Source: Alphaproteobacteria bacterium
GTDB taxonomy: Bacteria; Pseudomonadota; Alphaproteobacteria; JAAEOK01
NCBI GenBank assembly: GCA_024244705.1
Contig: JAAEOK010000032.1
Location: 82,436 to 146,435 of the forward strand
DNA: 64,000 nt
Direction: 5' to 3'
The position numbers and the translations under genes are program-made. Below, piece after piece: positions 36,401-45,235 of the stretch; position 1 is the first letter of the stretch, and every line of letters begins with the position of its first letter. Below the pieces are notes generated by a model that was not told the origin of the DNA, made no database searches, and saw nothing but the letters and a program-made list of their open reading frames with translations.

Positions 36401-36675
36401 TCCAAGGGACAATTGTTCCGGCCTATTTCTTCAACAGCCTGCTCGGCAATATCCCTCTCATCGGAAATATTCTGGTTGGCGAAAAGGGCAGCGGCATTTT
36501 CGCCGTTTCCTATTCGGTCTCGGGGCCGCAGGAAACTCCCGAGGTTTCGGTTAACCCGCTTTCCGCCCTCTTGCCGGGGGTCATGCGCGATATTTTGACT
36601 GGCGCGGGCCCCTCGGACTCGGATGAGAAACCGCTCTATCCTTATGACGGGGCGAACGAACCTCGCAACAAATAG
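33457..36675 (+). CDS. AsmA/YhdP-like large membrane-anchored protein (DUF3971)
   Basis: 1072 residues: one N-terminal transmembrane helix (~20-42), then a long beta-rich periplasmic part. Conserved pieces include WRLSTGPISIDFLAPYLEE, LGDLEVIWGGWSRALTL and, near the C-terminus, IPLIGNILVGEKGSGIFAVSYSVSGPQETPEVSVNPLSALLPG, the AsmA-like ending. YhdP relatives bridge the envelope and help phospholipid export to the outer membrane. A GTG at 33499 is an alternative start nearer the helix. It is divergent from glnE with only 33 bp between them. Confidence 0.88.
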   Translation: MLVNRSRARGDCSIVIRRTTKIALEVLGIILAGVAVLAGLAAWRLSTGPISIDFLAPYLEEDLASPDNSYFLKLGDLEVIWGGWSRALTLQADNVKLFRQDGTLITSIPLIEIGLSASALLYGDLAPTSLFLIDPKLRLRRSADGQISFGLGGAERENEPINEGASEAVKNFILGLAAKPNRDQPSGYLTDLRIINGDVNVVDERFAMVWDVPDATIDLQRDKIGLRLDADFNLNFLGEITTVHASGIYNRELATLVLGVGFANLVPPSFADRIDALDYLTAFDFAFDGDLSFAVDITGEVVDIEVNLSSGPGRFISPDLYPDGLGVEAVQLSGRLGENLDSVAIDNLLVDLGGPALVIAGEVNGLRSAPIIDADIALSDLPVDDFGRIWPLGVGEGARDWITENLSDGVVHEVRATGKLTALDPDLDNFRVDGLDGTMKYSGVTVEYLRPMPPVRNVEGTTRFNDQRFDIFIDSGGIDDLVVAGGRVGITRFDNPPEHAAIDLTVAGPVAQALALIDNPPLRYASKMDIDPATIGGDSNIHLRLAFPLLNAISVDELNPKAAAKISALKWADVVDTVDVEDGNLSLDVDEKRMIADGTVTAAGKPIDVNWTENFTDTETVSEVRISGFVDDATLQEVASELSPFLAGSAKVDLHYTSYHGGGATLAAVCDFSDSSMAFPVLAWTKGEGEPGHAEFTLKLEDSKPVEIERFEFTSGGMIARGGATFTPSSDGVQSVTIDELSTGETQIAGTINFESGNLSGFKVTGKSLDLTHIMDEWFNKTDETDADVKEETKGNLDIQAEVGRLYFNFEEQRFVDDFRLSVQRRGTFIQSANVEMKLPKRGEIFGMSIEPTGNIRFLSASTEDAGDLFRVLGIVDTLEGGKLSLSGQFNDSKDEQVLSAKLKIIDFYAVDAPILAQILTVASFTGIVDVLNGRGIYFDVLEGDIDAVGDLYTISNGRAHGSALGLTMNGTYDDEKDRIAFQGTIVPAYFFNSLLGNIPLIGNILVGEKGSGIFAVSYSVSGPQETPEVSVNPLSALLPGVMRDILTGAGPSDSDEKPLYPYDGANEPRNK

Positions 36676-36688
36676 ATCTCTTGAGTGG

Positions 36689-37942
36689 TCAGGTCGTGCC
36701 GACGAGGGCATGACGCTTGCGGCCCGCCGAGAGCTTCAATACCCCATCGGGCCCGAGATCGGACGTCGTTACCATCCGGTTTGAATCGGAAATCTTCTGA
36801 TCGTTCAGCCGCCCGCCCCCGCCGGCGATCAGGCGGCGCGCCTCGCCGTTGCTGCTGGCCAGGCCGGCTTTGCAGAACAGAGCGAATGCAGGAATCCCCG
36901 TCTCCAGTTCCGCGCCAGGTACGTCGATTTTTGGCAATGCGTCGCCTGACGTCCCTTCTTCGAATGTCAGGCGTGCGGTCTCCGCCGCTTCGAGGGCCAC
37001 AGCGTCGCCATGCGCCAAGCGCGTTGCTTCCGTTGCGAGAATCTTTTTTGCCTCGTTTATTTCGTTCCCGCCCAAATGTTCGAGGCGACCGATCTCATCG
37101 ATCGTGAGGTCGGTGAAGAGGCGAAGGAAACGACCGACATCCGCGTCCTCGGTATTGCGCCAATACTGCCAGTAGTCATATGTGCTCAAACGATCGGCAT
37201 TGAGCCAAACCGCACCCTGCGCCGTCTTGCCCATTTTTGCGCCGGACGCCGTGGTAATCAGTGGTGACGTAAGGCCGAACAAAGACCGCTGGTCGATCCG
37301 TCGTCCAAGTTCGACACCGCTGATGATATTTCCCCATTGGTCCGAACCGCCCATTTGCAAAACGCAATCGTAGCGGCGTGAAAGCTCAAGGAAATCGTAA
37401 GCCTGGAGGACCATGTAGTTAAACTCGAGGAAGGTGAGGGGCTGCTCTCGGTCAAGCCGGAGCCTGACGCTATCGAAAGTCAACATCCGGTTGATTGTGA
37501 AATAGCCGCCAATTTCGCGCAGGAACGAAACATATCCTAGTCGATCGAGCCATTCCGCATTGTTGACCATGATGGCATCGGTCGGGCCGTCGCCAAACTC
37601 CAAGAAGCGCTCGAATATCCGCTTGATGCCGGTCATGTTTCGCGCGATCTCGGTTTCGCTGAGAAGCTTTCGGCTTTCATCCTTTCCCGACGGGTCGCCG
37701 ATCTTAGTCGTGCCGCCGCCCATAAGGACGATGGGCTTGTGCCCCGAGCGTTGCAGCAGTCGGAGAAGCATGATCGGCACCAGGGAGCCGACATGAAGAC
37801 TGTCGGCCGTGCAGTCGAAGCCGATATAGGCGGGCAGAGGGCCCTGGTATGCCAGTGAGTCGAGTTCCGCTTCATCCGTGCACTGGTGGATGAACCCACG
37901 CTCTTTGACGGCCTGCATGAACTCGGAGCGGAGTTTGGTCAT
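36689..37942 (-). CDS. tyrS: Tyrosyl-tRNA synthetase
   Basis: Charges tRNA-Tyr. About 417 residues: a class I catalytic core with the HIGH-like motif in [52 protein letters not shown] and the KMSKS-equivalent loop [14 protein letters not shown], plus a C-terminal S4 domain ([19 protein letters not shown]). The start MTKLRSEF was chosen by family pattern; an ATG five codons upstream also exists. Confidence 0.96.
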   Translation of the reverse strand: MTKLRSEFMQAVKERGFIHQCTDEAELDSLAYQGPLPAYIGFDCTADSLHVGSLVPIMLLRLLQRSGHKPIVLMGGGTTKIGDPSGKDESRKLLSETEIARNMTGIKRIFERFLEFGDGPTDAIMVNNAEWLDRLGYVSFLREIGGYFTINRMLTFDSVRLRLDREQPLTFLEFNYMVLQAYDFLELSRRYDCVLQMGGSDQWGNIISGVELGRRIDQRSLFGLTSPLITTASGAKMGKTAQGAVWLNADRLSTYDYWQYWRNTEDADVGRFLRLFTDLTIDEIGRLEHLGGNEINEAKKILATEATRLAHGDAVALEAAETARLTFEEGTSGDALPKIDVPGAELETGIPAFALFCKAGLASSNGEARRLIAGGGGRLNDQKISDSNRMVTTSDLGPDGVLKLSAGRKRHALVGTT

Positions 37943-38054
37943 ATCAAAGGGCCCCACCTATCAGATCGGTGCCCCAAGGCGGATTCGCATTGGCCATATC
38001 GCGTGAGCGGATTCAATCGTCACAAACACCGCCAACCGGCCCGTCGCCGAGACC

Positions 38055-38708
38055 TCAGGCGGCCGCCGACTTGAGATTGGCGTCAAGGTATTTTTCGACA
38101 CTTCTGATCAGTTTAGGCATACCGTCGTTGTGAAAGAAGTGGTTCGCTCCCTTGATGGTTTGGTAGTCGATCGTGATTCCCTTTTGAAGCGAAAGCTTGT
38201 CGACCAGTTTCTGCACCGATTCCTGGGGCACCAATTCGTCCTGATCGCCTTGCACAATAAGCCCCGACGACGGACACGGGGCGAGAAAGGTGAAATCATA
38301 GGTGTGAGCGGGCGGCGCGACCGAAATGAACCCCTCGATCTCGGGACGGCGCATGAGCAGCTGCATGCCGATCCATGCACCGAATGAGAATCCGGTAATC
38401 CAACATCCGGCCGCGTTGGCATTTTGGCTTTGTAACCAATCGAGTGCGGAGGCGGCGTCGCTAAGTTCGCCCTCACCACGGTCGAAAACGCCCTGCGAAC
38501 GGCCGACCCCGCGAAAATTAAAGCGCAAGACCGAAAAGCCGCGGCGCACGAACACGTGATGCAGGTGATAAACCACCTTGTTGTTCATCGTTCCCCCGTG
38601 CTCGGGGTGGGGATGGAGCAGCAAGGCGACAGGCGCGCCCGGCTGACGGGCATGGTGATAGCGGCCTTCGATCCGCCCTTCCGGGCCGTTGATGATCACT
38701 TCCGGCAT
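38055..38708 (-). CDS. Alpha/beta hydrolase (dienelactone-hydrolase/YfhR-like)
   Basis: 217-residue serine hydrolase: LLLHPHPEHGGTMNNKVV oxyanion region, nucleophile elbow GFSFGAWIG (Ser), late Asp in VQGDQDELVP and catalytic His in IKGANHFFHNDG. The substrate is unknown. A GAGGAAC ribosome-binding site fixes the ATG. This hydrolase is often found next to the cysE/isc cluster in alphaproteobacteria (from general knowledge) and is divergent from cysE here. Confidence 0.88.
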   Translation of the reverse strand: MPEVIINGPEGRIEGRYHHARQPGAPVALLLHPHPEHGGTMNNKVVYHLHHVFVRRGFSVLRFNFRGVGRSQGVFDRGEGELSDAASALDWLQSQNANAAGCWITGFSFGAWIGMQLLMRRPEIEGFISVAPPAHTYDFTFLAPCPSSGLIVQGDQDELVPQESVQKLVDKLSLQKGITIDYQTIKGANHFFHNDGMPKLIRSVEKYLDANLKSAAA

Positions 38709-38810
38709 AGGTTCCTCGTTGCCCTGATACAGGCGTGTGCCGCGCAGGTTGATCCCCACATGGCGTACGGGAATGGTCGGACGCAGCTCGAATTCCCGGC
38801 ACCGCCAATC

Positions 38811-38845
38811 TTGACCGGCGTAGTCGTGCTATCTATATCACGACT
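38811..38845 (+). promoter_or_regulatory. Promoter with palindromic operator upstream of cysE
   Basis: TTGACC (38811-38816), a 17-bp spacer and TATATC (38834-38839) form a good housekeeping promoter. An inverted repeat, AGTCGTG (38822-38828) and CACGACT (38839-38845) with a 10-bp spacer, covers the spacer and -10, so a bound dimer would block RNA polymerase. It is about 80 bp upstream of the cysE start. The regulator is not known; an Rrf2-type (IscR/CymR) protein would fit the context. Confidence 0.65.
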
Positions 38846-38848
38846 CGA

Positions 38849-38873
38849 AAACGCGGCTGCCAGAGCCGCGTTT
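38849..38873 (+). promoter_or_regulatory. Leader hairpin between the cysE promoter and gene
   Basis: AAACGCGGCT, a 5-nt loop, then AGCCGCGTTT: a perfect 10-bp stem starting close to the predicted transcription start. The GC-rich stem followed by TTT resembles a weak intrinsic terminator, so attenuation or mRNA stabilisation is possible. Confidence 0.55.
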
Positions 38874-38923
38874 ATGTCGGTTTCAAAGCTCGGTGCAGCG
38901 CTAATATCTCTACGAGAGCCAAT

Positions 38924-39661
38924 TTGTTCAAGCAAATTCGGGACGAGATCGATGGTATGATGAGCCGCGACCCGGCCGCCCGCTCCTGGGTCGAGGTCGT
39001 GCTGTGCTATCCCGGATTTCACGCCCTAGTATTGCACCGTGTTGCCCATGCCGCATGGCGTCGTGGGTGGCGGCTGGCGGGACGGTTTATCTCGCAAATT
39101 GGCCGTTTTTTCACTGGTATCGAAATTCATCCGGGCGCGCGCATCGGAAAAGGCCTGTTCATTGATCATGGCATGGGCGTCGTCATTGGCGAGACCTCGC
39201 AGATCGGGAACAACGTGACCTTGTACCATGGAGTGACGCTCGGCGGCATTGCGCCGTCGGTGGATTCCGATACCCAGCGCGATCGAAAACGGCACCCGAC
39301 GCTTTGCGACGGGGTTATTGTCGGTTCTGGGGCGCAAATTCTTGGCCCGATCGAGATTGGGGAGGATGCGCGCATTGGCGCCAATTCAGTGGTCGTCAAG
39401 GAGGTGCCGGCCGGTGTCACGGTGACCGGAATACCGTCCCGGGTAGTTATGCGGCGCGACAAAAGAGGACAACACCGTTTCGTCGCCTATGGCACCCCGC
39501 TCAGCGATTTGCCCGATCCTATGGTTCGCGCCATCGAGGACCTGCGGCACGAAATAAGCGTTCTCCAGGCGCGTCTTGACGCAGCCGAGGCAACCAGTGC
39601 CGCCGGCGACAAAGCGGCCGCCAAAGATGCGCAGGTCGGAGGCGAAAAAGCGGCGAGTTGA
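38924..39661 (+). CDS. cysE: Serine O-acetyltransferase
   Basis: Makes O-acetylserine, the first committed step of cysteine synthesis. 245 residues: a helical N-terminal domain ([20 protein letters not shown]), a left-handed beta-helix of hexapeptide repeats ([41 protein letters not shown]) and a C-terminal tail that is longer and more Ala-rich than usual. Start is TTG, chosen because [10 protein letters not shown] matches the family; an ATG 33 bp in is the alternative. Cysteine supply fits the cysteine desulfurases downstream. Confidence 0.93.
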   Translation: MFKQIRDEIDGMMSRDPAARSWVEVVLCYPGFHALVLHRVAHAAWRRGWRLAGRFISQIGRFFTGIEIHPGARIGKGLFIDHGMGVVIGETSQIGNNVTLYHGVTLGGIAPSVDSDTQRDRKRHPTLCDGVIVGSGAQILGPIEIGEDARIGANSVVVKEVPAGVTVTGIPSRVVMRRDKRGQHRFVAYGTPLSDLPDPMVRAIEDLRHEISVLQARLDAAEATSAAGDKAAAKDAQVGGEKAAS

Positions 39662-39684
39662 TGCGCCGCCGAGATGGCCCTGAT

Positions 39685-39912
39685 GTGAAGACCGGCCGAA
39701 CGGTGTCTGTGGCGGTCATCGACCTCGCCCGTGAGGGCGAGAACCGAATCGTGTGCCGCGGCGACACGCCTTCGGGGCGCCGTTCACGGAGAATTTGGGA
39801 CCAACCTGGCGGTCGAGGTTTTCGTTTCCCAGGTTGGTTATTCATGGCAGATGTTTGCCAGCGGCGCACGGCAGGCAGCCGAATCCAATGCGTCGCCGTA
39901 GCCTCGGAGTGA
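39685..39912 (+). pseudogene. iscR: Probable iscR (Rrf2 regulator) remnant
   Basis: Between cysE and the first cysteine desulfurase, where iscR normally lies, the frame reads KTGRTVSVAVIDLAREGENR, close to the IscR N-terminus (KGRYAVMAMVDLAREG). It later reads WLFMADVCQRRTAGS, like the IscR C-terminal LADVCERR segment. The middle, including the helix-turn-helix remainder and the three Fe-S cysteines, is missing; an intact IscR is about 150 residues, this frame about 75. I read it as an internally deleted gene. A chance resemblance cannot be excluded. Confidence 0.45.
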
Positions 39913-39916
39913 AATC

Positions 39917-41047
39917 GTGCCGATGCGCGAAAAGCCCATCTATATGGACCACAATGCGACGGTCCCGGTACGGCCGGCGGTTGCTGAGGCGGTTGCGGCC
40001 GCGTTTTGCATCGCTGGCAACGCTTCATCGGTGCACAGTTTCGGGCGCGGCGCGCGCAATGCCATAGAGACGGCGCGCGAGCAGGTTGCAAGACTTGTCG
40101 GGCTTGCTTCGGCGGACCAGATAGTCTTCACCAGCGGCGGAACCGAGGCGAATAATCTCGCGCTCAAGGGCAGTGGGCGCGATCAGATTCTGGTTTCTGC
40201 CATTGAACACGATTCGGTGTTGTCCGCCGCATCGCCGGAACATCATCTGCCGGTCGATGAGTTGGGGAGATGCGAGCTCGATCGGCTTGCGGATAAGGTG
40301 GTGCAAGCAGAATCGCCCACTATCGTATCAATCATGCTCGCCAATAATGAGACCGGCGTCGTACAACCCGTGTCGCGGGTCGCCGAAATAGCACACCGCG
40401 CCGGCGCCTTGGTGCACAGCGACGCCGTCCAGGCCGCGGGGAAAATGCACATCGATTTCGAAGCCCTCGGGGTCGACATGTTGTCGCTTTCCGCACACAA
40501 GATCGGCGGACCCCAGGGGATCGGCGCCCTGGTGGTTCGAGACGATGTCGACCTCAGCCCAACTTCTTTCGGCGGCGGTCAGGAGCGCCGCCGCCGCGCG
40601 GGAACGGAGAATTTGCCCGGAATTGTGGGCTTTGGCGTGGCCGCCGAGATCGCCGCTGCGGAGATCCAGGCGTCGCGGCAGCAGGCCAATTGGCGCGATG
40701 CGTTGGAAGCGGAGGTGATGAGCTTGGTGCCGGCTGCGCGTATCGCGGGCGACGGCGCCGAACGGCTGCCGAACACGACTTGTCTGATCACCCCGGGCAT
40801 GTCCGCGGAAACCCAGGTAATGGCGCTCGATCTCGCCGGGATCGCGGTCAGTGCGGGCGCCGCCTGCTCGTCAGGGAAAGTTGCTCCGTCGCATGTTTTG
40901 CGTGCCATGGGGTATGACGAGTCCTCTGCCGCAAGCGCCATCCGGATCAGCCTCGGCTGGACATCCAAGCGCAGCGATATCGATCGTTTTGTGAGCGCGT
41001 GGCGGGAGCTGGTCGCGCGGACCGGCGGTCTACCGTCGGCGGCATGA
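39917..41047 (+). CDS. Cysteine desulfurase (first of two)
   Basis: PLP enzyme that takes sulfur from cysteine as a persulfide for Fe-S clusters or tRNA thiolation. 376 residues: YMDHNATVPVRP, FTSGGTEANNLALKG, HSDAVQAAGK, the PLP lysine in SLSAHKIGGPQG and the catalytic-loop cysteine in VSAGAACSSGKVAPSHV. A GTG start with GGAG seven bases upstream was used; an ATG two codons later is possible. It is more divergent (NifS-like) than the second copy, which overlaps the same operon. Confidence 0.92.
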   Translation: MPMREKPIYMDHNATVPVRPAVAEAVAAAFCIAGNASSVHSFGRGARNAIETAREQVARLVGLASADQIVFTSGGTEANNLALKGSGRDQILVSAIEHDSVLSAASPEHHLPVDELGRCELDRLADKVVQAESPTIVSIMLANNETGVVQPVSRVAEIAHRAGALVHSDAVQAAGKMHIDFEALGVDMLSLSAHKIGGPQGIGALVVRDDVDLSPTSFGGGQERRRRAGTENLPGIVGFGVAAEIAAAEIQASRQQANWRDALEAEVMSLVPAARIAGDGAERLPNTTCLITPGMSAETQVMALDLAGIAVSAGAACSSGKVAPSHVLRAMGYDESSAASAIRISLGWTSKRSDIDRFVSAWRELVARTGGLPSAA

Positions 41048-41056
41048 GTGGCGGCG

Positions 41057-42241
41057 ATGGAATCCACTAGCGACCGGCCGGTTATCTATCTGGATTATCA
41101 GGCGACGACTCCCACCGACCCACGGGTGGTGGCGGCGATGGAGCCGTTTTTCACCAGCCGTTTTGGCAATCCTCATTCGCGCACCCACCGCTTTGGCTGG
41201 GAGGCCGAAGAGGCGGTCGAGAATGCACGCGGCCAAGTTGCCGCATTGATTGGAGCGGAACCTCGGGAGATCGTCTTCACGTCCGGTGCCACCGAATCCA
41301 ACAATTTGGCGATCAAAGGGGTGGCGCGGTTCCATCAGGCGCGCGGCAAATCCCATATCGTCACGATTGCCACCGAGCACAAATGCGTATTGGAGAGCTG
41401 CCGCGATCTGGTGAGCGAAGGCATTCGAACCACCTTTCTCCCGGTGCGATCGGATGGTCTGGTCGAGCTGGACGCCTTGGCCGCTGCAATCACGGATGAT
41501 ACGGCATTGGTCTCGATCATGGCTGCCAACAACGAGATCGGGATCGTGCAGCCGGTCGCCCAGATCGGCGAACTTTGTCACGATCGCGGCGTTCTCTTTC
41601 ATAGCGATGCGGCCCAAGCGGTCGGGAAAATCCCGATCGACGTCGAGGCGATGAAGATCGACCTGCTCAGTATTTCCGGCCATAAGATTTATGGTCCGAT
41701 GGGGGTCGGCGCCCTTTATGTACGGCGGCGGCCGAGGACCCGTCTAAACCCATTGTTCAGCGGCGGCCGGCAGGAACGCGGGCTTCGTTCCGGAACCTTG
41801 CCGACGCCGCTGTGTGTCGGCCTTGGAATGGCGTGCGCGATCGCCGGCGAGGATATGGAAGCCGAGGCAGTCCGGTTGCTGGCTTTGCGTCAGAAACTCT
41901 TGCGCGGCCTGGAGGAGATTGGCGGCGTAAGCCTGAACGGTGCGCTAGAGCCAAGACTACCAGGCAATCTGAACGTCAATTTTAGCGGCGTGGCGGCGGA
42001 GAGCCTGATGATCGAAGCGGCTTCCATCGCGGTGTCCTCGGGTTCCGCCTGCACGTCGGCGGCCGTCGAGCCGTCGTACGTCTTGTGCGCCCTCGGAATC
42101 CCGGACGAACAGGCCCATAGTTCAATTCGGTTTGGAATCGGTCGATTCACCACTGAATCCGAGATCGATGACGCGATCGAGGCGATTTCGATGGCGGTGA
42201 AGAAATTGCGCGAAGGCGGCGGTGACGTCGCCGCCGAATGA
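41057..42241 (+). CDS. iscS: Cysteine desulfurase (second of two, IscS-like)
   Basis: 394-residue PLP enzyme: [56 protein letters not shown] lysine in [12 protein letters not shown] and loop cysteine in [17 protein letters not shown]. This matches housekeeping IscS. It follows the first desulfurase by 9 bp (a GTG at 41048 would shorten this to none). It probably supplies sulfur for Fe-S assembly and for MnmA thiolation, whose gene lies 1.8 kb downstream. Confidence 0.93.
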   Translation: MESTSDRPVIYLDYQATTPTDPRVVAAMEPFFTSRFGNPHSRTHRFGWEAEEAVENARGQVAALIGAEPREIVFTSGATESNNLAIKGVARFHQARGKSHIVTIATEHKCVLESCRDLVSEGIRTTFLPVRSDGLVELDALAAAITDDTALVSIMAANNEIGIVQPVAQIGELCHDRGVLFHSDAAQAVGKIPIDVEAMKIDLLSISGHKIYGPMGVGALYVRRRPRTRLNPLFSGGRQERGLRSGTLPTPLCVGLGMACAIAGEDMEAEAVRLLALRQKLLRGLEEIGGVSLNGALEPRLPGNLNVNFSGVAAESLMIEAASIAVSSGSACTSAAVEPSYVLCALGIPDEQAHSSIRFGIGRFTTESEIDDAIEAISMAVKKLREGGGDVAAE

Positions 42242-42321
42242 TCCGATCGATTACCGCGTTGAAAATCCACAAACTAGATTCATGGGGCTATCCGGCGGCG
42301 GAACAGAAATCGAGCTGATTG

Positions 42322-42651
42322 ATGCCGAAGGTCATTTTCATAAACCGAGACGGGAGCCGCATCGAAGTCGAGGCGGCGGTCGGGTCATCGCTGCTAGACG
42401 TCGCCCACCGTCATAGTATCGATATCGAGGGTGCCTGTGAGGGTTCGATGGCCTGCGCGACCTGCCACTTGATCGTCGATCCCAAGGATTTCGATCGGCT
42501 TGAGGCGGTATCTGAAGACGAGGAAGATATGCTTGATCTCGCCTTCGGCGTGACCCGGACGTCACGACTCGGTTGTCAGGTGATTGTCACGGAAGCGCTC
42601 GATGGGCTTACTGTCAGCTTGCCCAAGGAAATCCGAAACCTCATGGGCTGA
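42322..42651 (+). CDS. fdx: ISC-type [2Fe-2S] ferredoxin
   Basis: 109-residue electron donor for Fe-S cluster assembly. The four cluster cysteines are C39, C45, C48 (ACEGSMACATC) and C85 (LGCQVIV), the adrenodoxin/Isc-ferredoxin pattern; EDEEDMLDLAFGVTRTSRLGCQ is the typical family segment. It lies in the operon after the desulfurases, but iscU, iscA, hscB and hscA are absent between them. tenA (broken) begins 1 bp after its stop. Confidence 0.94.
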   Translation: MPKVIFINRDGSRIEVEAAVGSSLLDVAHRHSIDIEGACEGSMACATCHLIVDPKDFDRLEAVSEDEEDMLDLAFGVTRTSRLGCQVIVTEALDGLTVSLPKEIRNLMG

Positions 42652-42652
42652 C

Positions 42653-43380
42653 ATGCCAAAGAACGATGAAGCGTCAAGAGGCGAGGAAATCGTTACCACG
42701 ACAAATTCGCGTGCGAATTCGCTCTTTTTTCAGCTGCGCGACGCCAACCGGGCGGGCTGGAAAGCGTACGTCGACCATCCATTCTTGCGGCAACTCGCAC
42801 AGGGAAACCTGCCCGGGTCCGCCTTTCGACACTATCTTGGGCAGGATTATCTATTTCTAGTCCATTTCGCACGGGCCTACGGGCTCGCGATTTAAGAAGC
42901 AGCCACTTGGACGACATGCGAAATGCGGCCCAGTCAATGTCGGCCATTCTCGATGTCGAGATGGGTCTGCACATAGAATACTGCGCCAGATGGGGAATAA
43001 AGGAAGCCGACCTTCGGGAGCTTGCCGAGGATTCGGCGACGATCGCCTATACCCGATATGTCCTTGAAGTGGGCCTCTCGGGGGACGTTCTCGATCTTCA
43101 TACCGCCCTGGCCCCGTGCATAGTCGGCTATACGGAAATTGGCGCGTCTCTGGTCGCCGACCCCGCAACGGTCCGCGACGGCAATCCCTATCGCGAGTGG
43201 ATCGACATGTATGCCGGTGCCGATTAACAAGAGATCGCGGCCGGCCAGATCGCGACGCTCGAGCGCCTGAACGGCAGGCGCGGCGGGCCGGCGCGGCGCC
43301 CCGCCTCGATCAAGGTTTTCGGCGAAGCGACGCGGTTGGAAGCCGCGTTTTGGCAGATGGGACTCGACGCCGTGAATTGA
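42653..43380 (+). pseudogene. tenA: TenA family thiaminase II, disrupted twice
   Basis: The reading frame starts well (FFQLRDANRAGWKAYVDHPF, GSAFRHYLGQDYLFLVHFARAYGLAI) but hits TAA at 42893. Homology resumes one frame over (HLDDMRNAAQSMSAILDVEMGLH, AYTRYVLEVGLSGDVLDLH), consistent with loss of one base near 42895. That frame ends at TAA (43225), yet continues in frame with QEIAAGQIATLERLNG and ATRLEAAFWQMGLDAVN to a TGA at 43378, so a Tyr codon has probably become a stop. TenA hydrolyses thiamine breakdown products for salvage. Two independent lesions make a pseudogene more likely than one sequencing error. Confidence 0.85.
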
Positions 43381-43387
43381 TGCGGAC

Positions 43388-43945
43388 CTACAACGGATTC
43401 CAGCTGTGATCGGGGCCGAAGTGCAAATAGCCGACATTGACGCCCAGTCGCAGGCCGACGCCAGTGGTGATCGGCGCCAAGACCAGATTCCCGGTCTGCA
43501 GATAAGAGACACTCACGCCGCCGATCAAATAGGCGCTGCCGTCGGCGCCGGGGATGCGTTGATATAACTGGTCGGTGTTCTGCAATCGGTAGATGAGGAT
43601 GAAAACTTTTGATGCGTCGCCGCCGAGATCGAAGCCGATCGAGGGGCCCTGCCAGTAGATTTTCGAAAGGTCGAACCGCTTGCGGGTCAGAACGCCGTTG
43701 CCATAGCGCAGGCCGATGCCGATCGCGCCGCTCGCCTCCTCGCCGGTAATATAGGCATTGGGCCGGCCGTTATCCTCGAACGCCTTGGCGATCGCATTCG
43801 CCAGATCCCGCGAACTGCTCGCGAAGAACCCGCTTGCGGCTTGGAATATTTCGTCTTGTGAATACTCGTCGGAGGCATCGGCAAGCGCGGCCCCCGAGGG
43901 CGAAAGCGACAGGACAAGGATGAGCGCGGCGAGTAGGTTTTTCAT
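43388..43945 (-). CDS. eipA: DUF1134 (EipA) envelope integrity protein
   Basis: 185-residue periplasmic protein found in alphaproteobacteria; EipA of Brucella is needed for envelope integrity. A signal peptide (MKNLLAALILVLSLSPSG...) precedes the conserved SGFFASSSRDLANAIAKAFE, GEEASGAIGIGLRYG, WQGPSIGFDLGGDASKVFILIYRL and YLHFGPDHSWNPL end. The ATG was placed at the signal peptide. It converges with the broken tenA, only 7 bp apart. Confidence 0.92.
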   Translation of the reverse strand: MKNLLAALILVLSLSPSGAALADASDEYSQDEIFQAASGFFASSSRDLANAIAKAFEDNGRPNAYITGEEASGAIGIGLRYGNGVLTRKRFDLSKIYWQGPSIGFDLGGDASKVFILIYRLQNTDQLYQRIPGADGSAYLIGGVSVSYLQTGNLVLAPITTGVGLRLGVNVGYLHFGPDHSWNPL

Positions 43946-44062
43946 TTGTGGCTCCAGAATTTGAGTCGCCGAACTATGCCGACTATCGCCTTCGGGGTCC
44001 AATGACATTGTTCGTCATACCGGGTACTTGCCGCGCCTGTTCGATTGTCTATATTCCGCCTC

Positions 44063-45235
44063 ATGAATCCCATTGTTTCGAATAGAAGCCCGCGAGATAC
44101 CAGGGTCGTCGTGGCGATGTCGGGCGGGGTCGACAGCTCCGTCGCCGCCGCGATGCTGGCGGAGCAGGGATATGACGTGGTCGGTATCACCTTGCAGCTC
44201 TACGACCACGGTGCCGCGGTCAAGCGCAAGAACGCTTGCTGTGCTGGCCAGGACATTCATGATGCCCGGCGGGTCGCCGCTCGCCTCGGGGTGCCCCATT
44301 ACGTGCTCGACTACGAATCCCGCTTTCGCGACCAGGTTATCGATGATTTCATCGACAGTTATGTCGTCGGCGAGACTCCAATACCCTGCGTTCGGTGCAA
44401 CCAGACGGTCAAATTCACCGATCTCCTGGCAACCGCCCGCGATCTCGGTGCGGAGGCCTTGGCGACCGGGCACTATGCGCGACGGGTCGATGGCACTGTC
44501 GGCGTCGAACTTCATCGCGCCGTCGACCTGGCGCGGGATCAGAGCTATTTCCTGTTCGCCACGACCCGCGACCAGGTCGAATTTCTCCGATTTCCCCTCG
44601 GCGACTTGACCAAGGCGGAGACACGGGACCTGGCGGCCCGCTATGACCTGCCGGTGGCGGCCAAGCCGGACAGTCAGGACGTTTGTTTTGTGCCCAATGG
44701 AGGCTATGCCGACTTGGTCGCGAAACTGCGGCCGGGATCGATCGAGCCCGGAGACATTGTGGATCTTGACGGTACTGTGATCGGCCGTCACGACGGGGTG
44801 ATCAACTTTACGGTTGGCCAACGCCGCGGCCTCAACGTTGGCGGGACGGCGGAGCCGCTGTATGTGGTGCGAATCGATCCGGAAAATCACCGTATCGTCG
44901 CCGGACCGCGATCCGCGTTGGCCGTCGAAGAGATTGTCGTGGACTCGGTCAACTGGTTGGGACCGACAGAACTCGGGGGCGAAACCCATTCGGTCAATGT
45001 CAAGATCCGGTCGCAAATGGCGCCGGTCGAAGCGACGGTAACGGGTCTCTCCGGTGCCCGCGCCCGCATTGCGTTCCGACACCCGCAATATGGCGTTTCA
45101 CCGGGCCAAGCCGGTGTGTTCTACGATGGCAGCCGAATTTTGGGCGGCGGTTGGATCGCCCGGGGACCGGCGGCATTGCTCGCTAAGCCAGGCGCTCTTG
45201 CAGCCAGTCCATCAGTTGGTATCGCCAGTAGGTGA
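44063..45235 (+). CDS. mnmA: tRNA-specific 2-thiouridylase MnmA
   Basis: Adds sulfur to U34 of tRNA-Glu, -Gln and -Lys, using persulfide sulfur originating from IscS. 390 residues: P-loop [11 protein letters not shown], catalytic cysteines in [13 protein letters not shown] and [25 protein letters not shown] and the C-terminal beta domain with [15 protein letters not shown]. Its 3' end overlaps the convergent oxidoreductase gene by 53 bp; the last ~18 residues after RILGGGWI are extra. Confidence 0.95.
   Translation: MNPIVSNRSPRDTRVVVAMSGGVDSSVAAAMLAEQGYDVVGITLQLYDHGAAVKRKNACCAGQDIHDARRVAARLGVPHYVLDYESRFRDQVIDDFIDSYVVGETPIPCVRCNQTVKFTDLLATARDLGAEALATGHYARRVDGTVGVELHRAVDLARDQSYFLFATTRDQVEFLRFPLGDLTKAETRDLAARYDLPVAAKPDSQDVCFVPNGGYADLVAKLRPGSIEPGDIVDLDGTVIGRHDGVINFTVGQRRGLNVGGTAEPLYVVRIDPENHRIVAGPRSALAVEEIVVDSVNWLGPTELGGETHSVNVKIRSQMAPVEATVTGLSGARARIAFRHPQYGVSPGQAGVFYDGSRILGGGWIARGPAALLAKPGALAASPSVGIASR

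Noticed and set aside
39519..40091. Minus-strand frame of 190 codons over cysE and the first desulfurase.
   Set aside because: Arg/Pro-rich composition typical of shadow frames; both opposite genes are certain.
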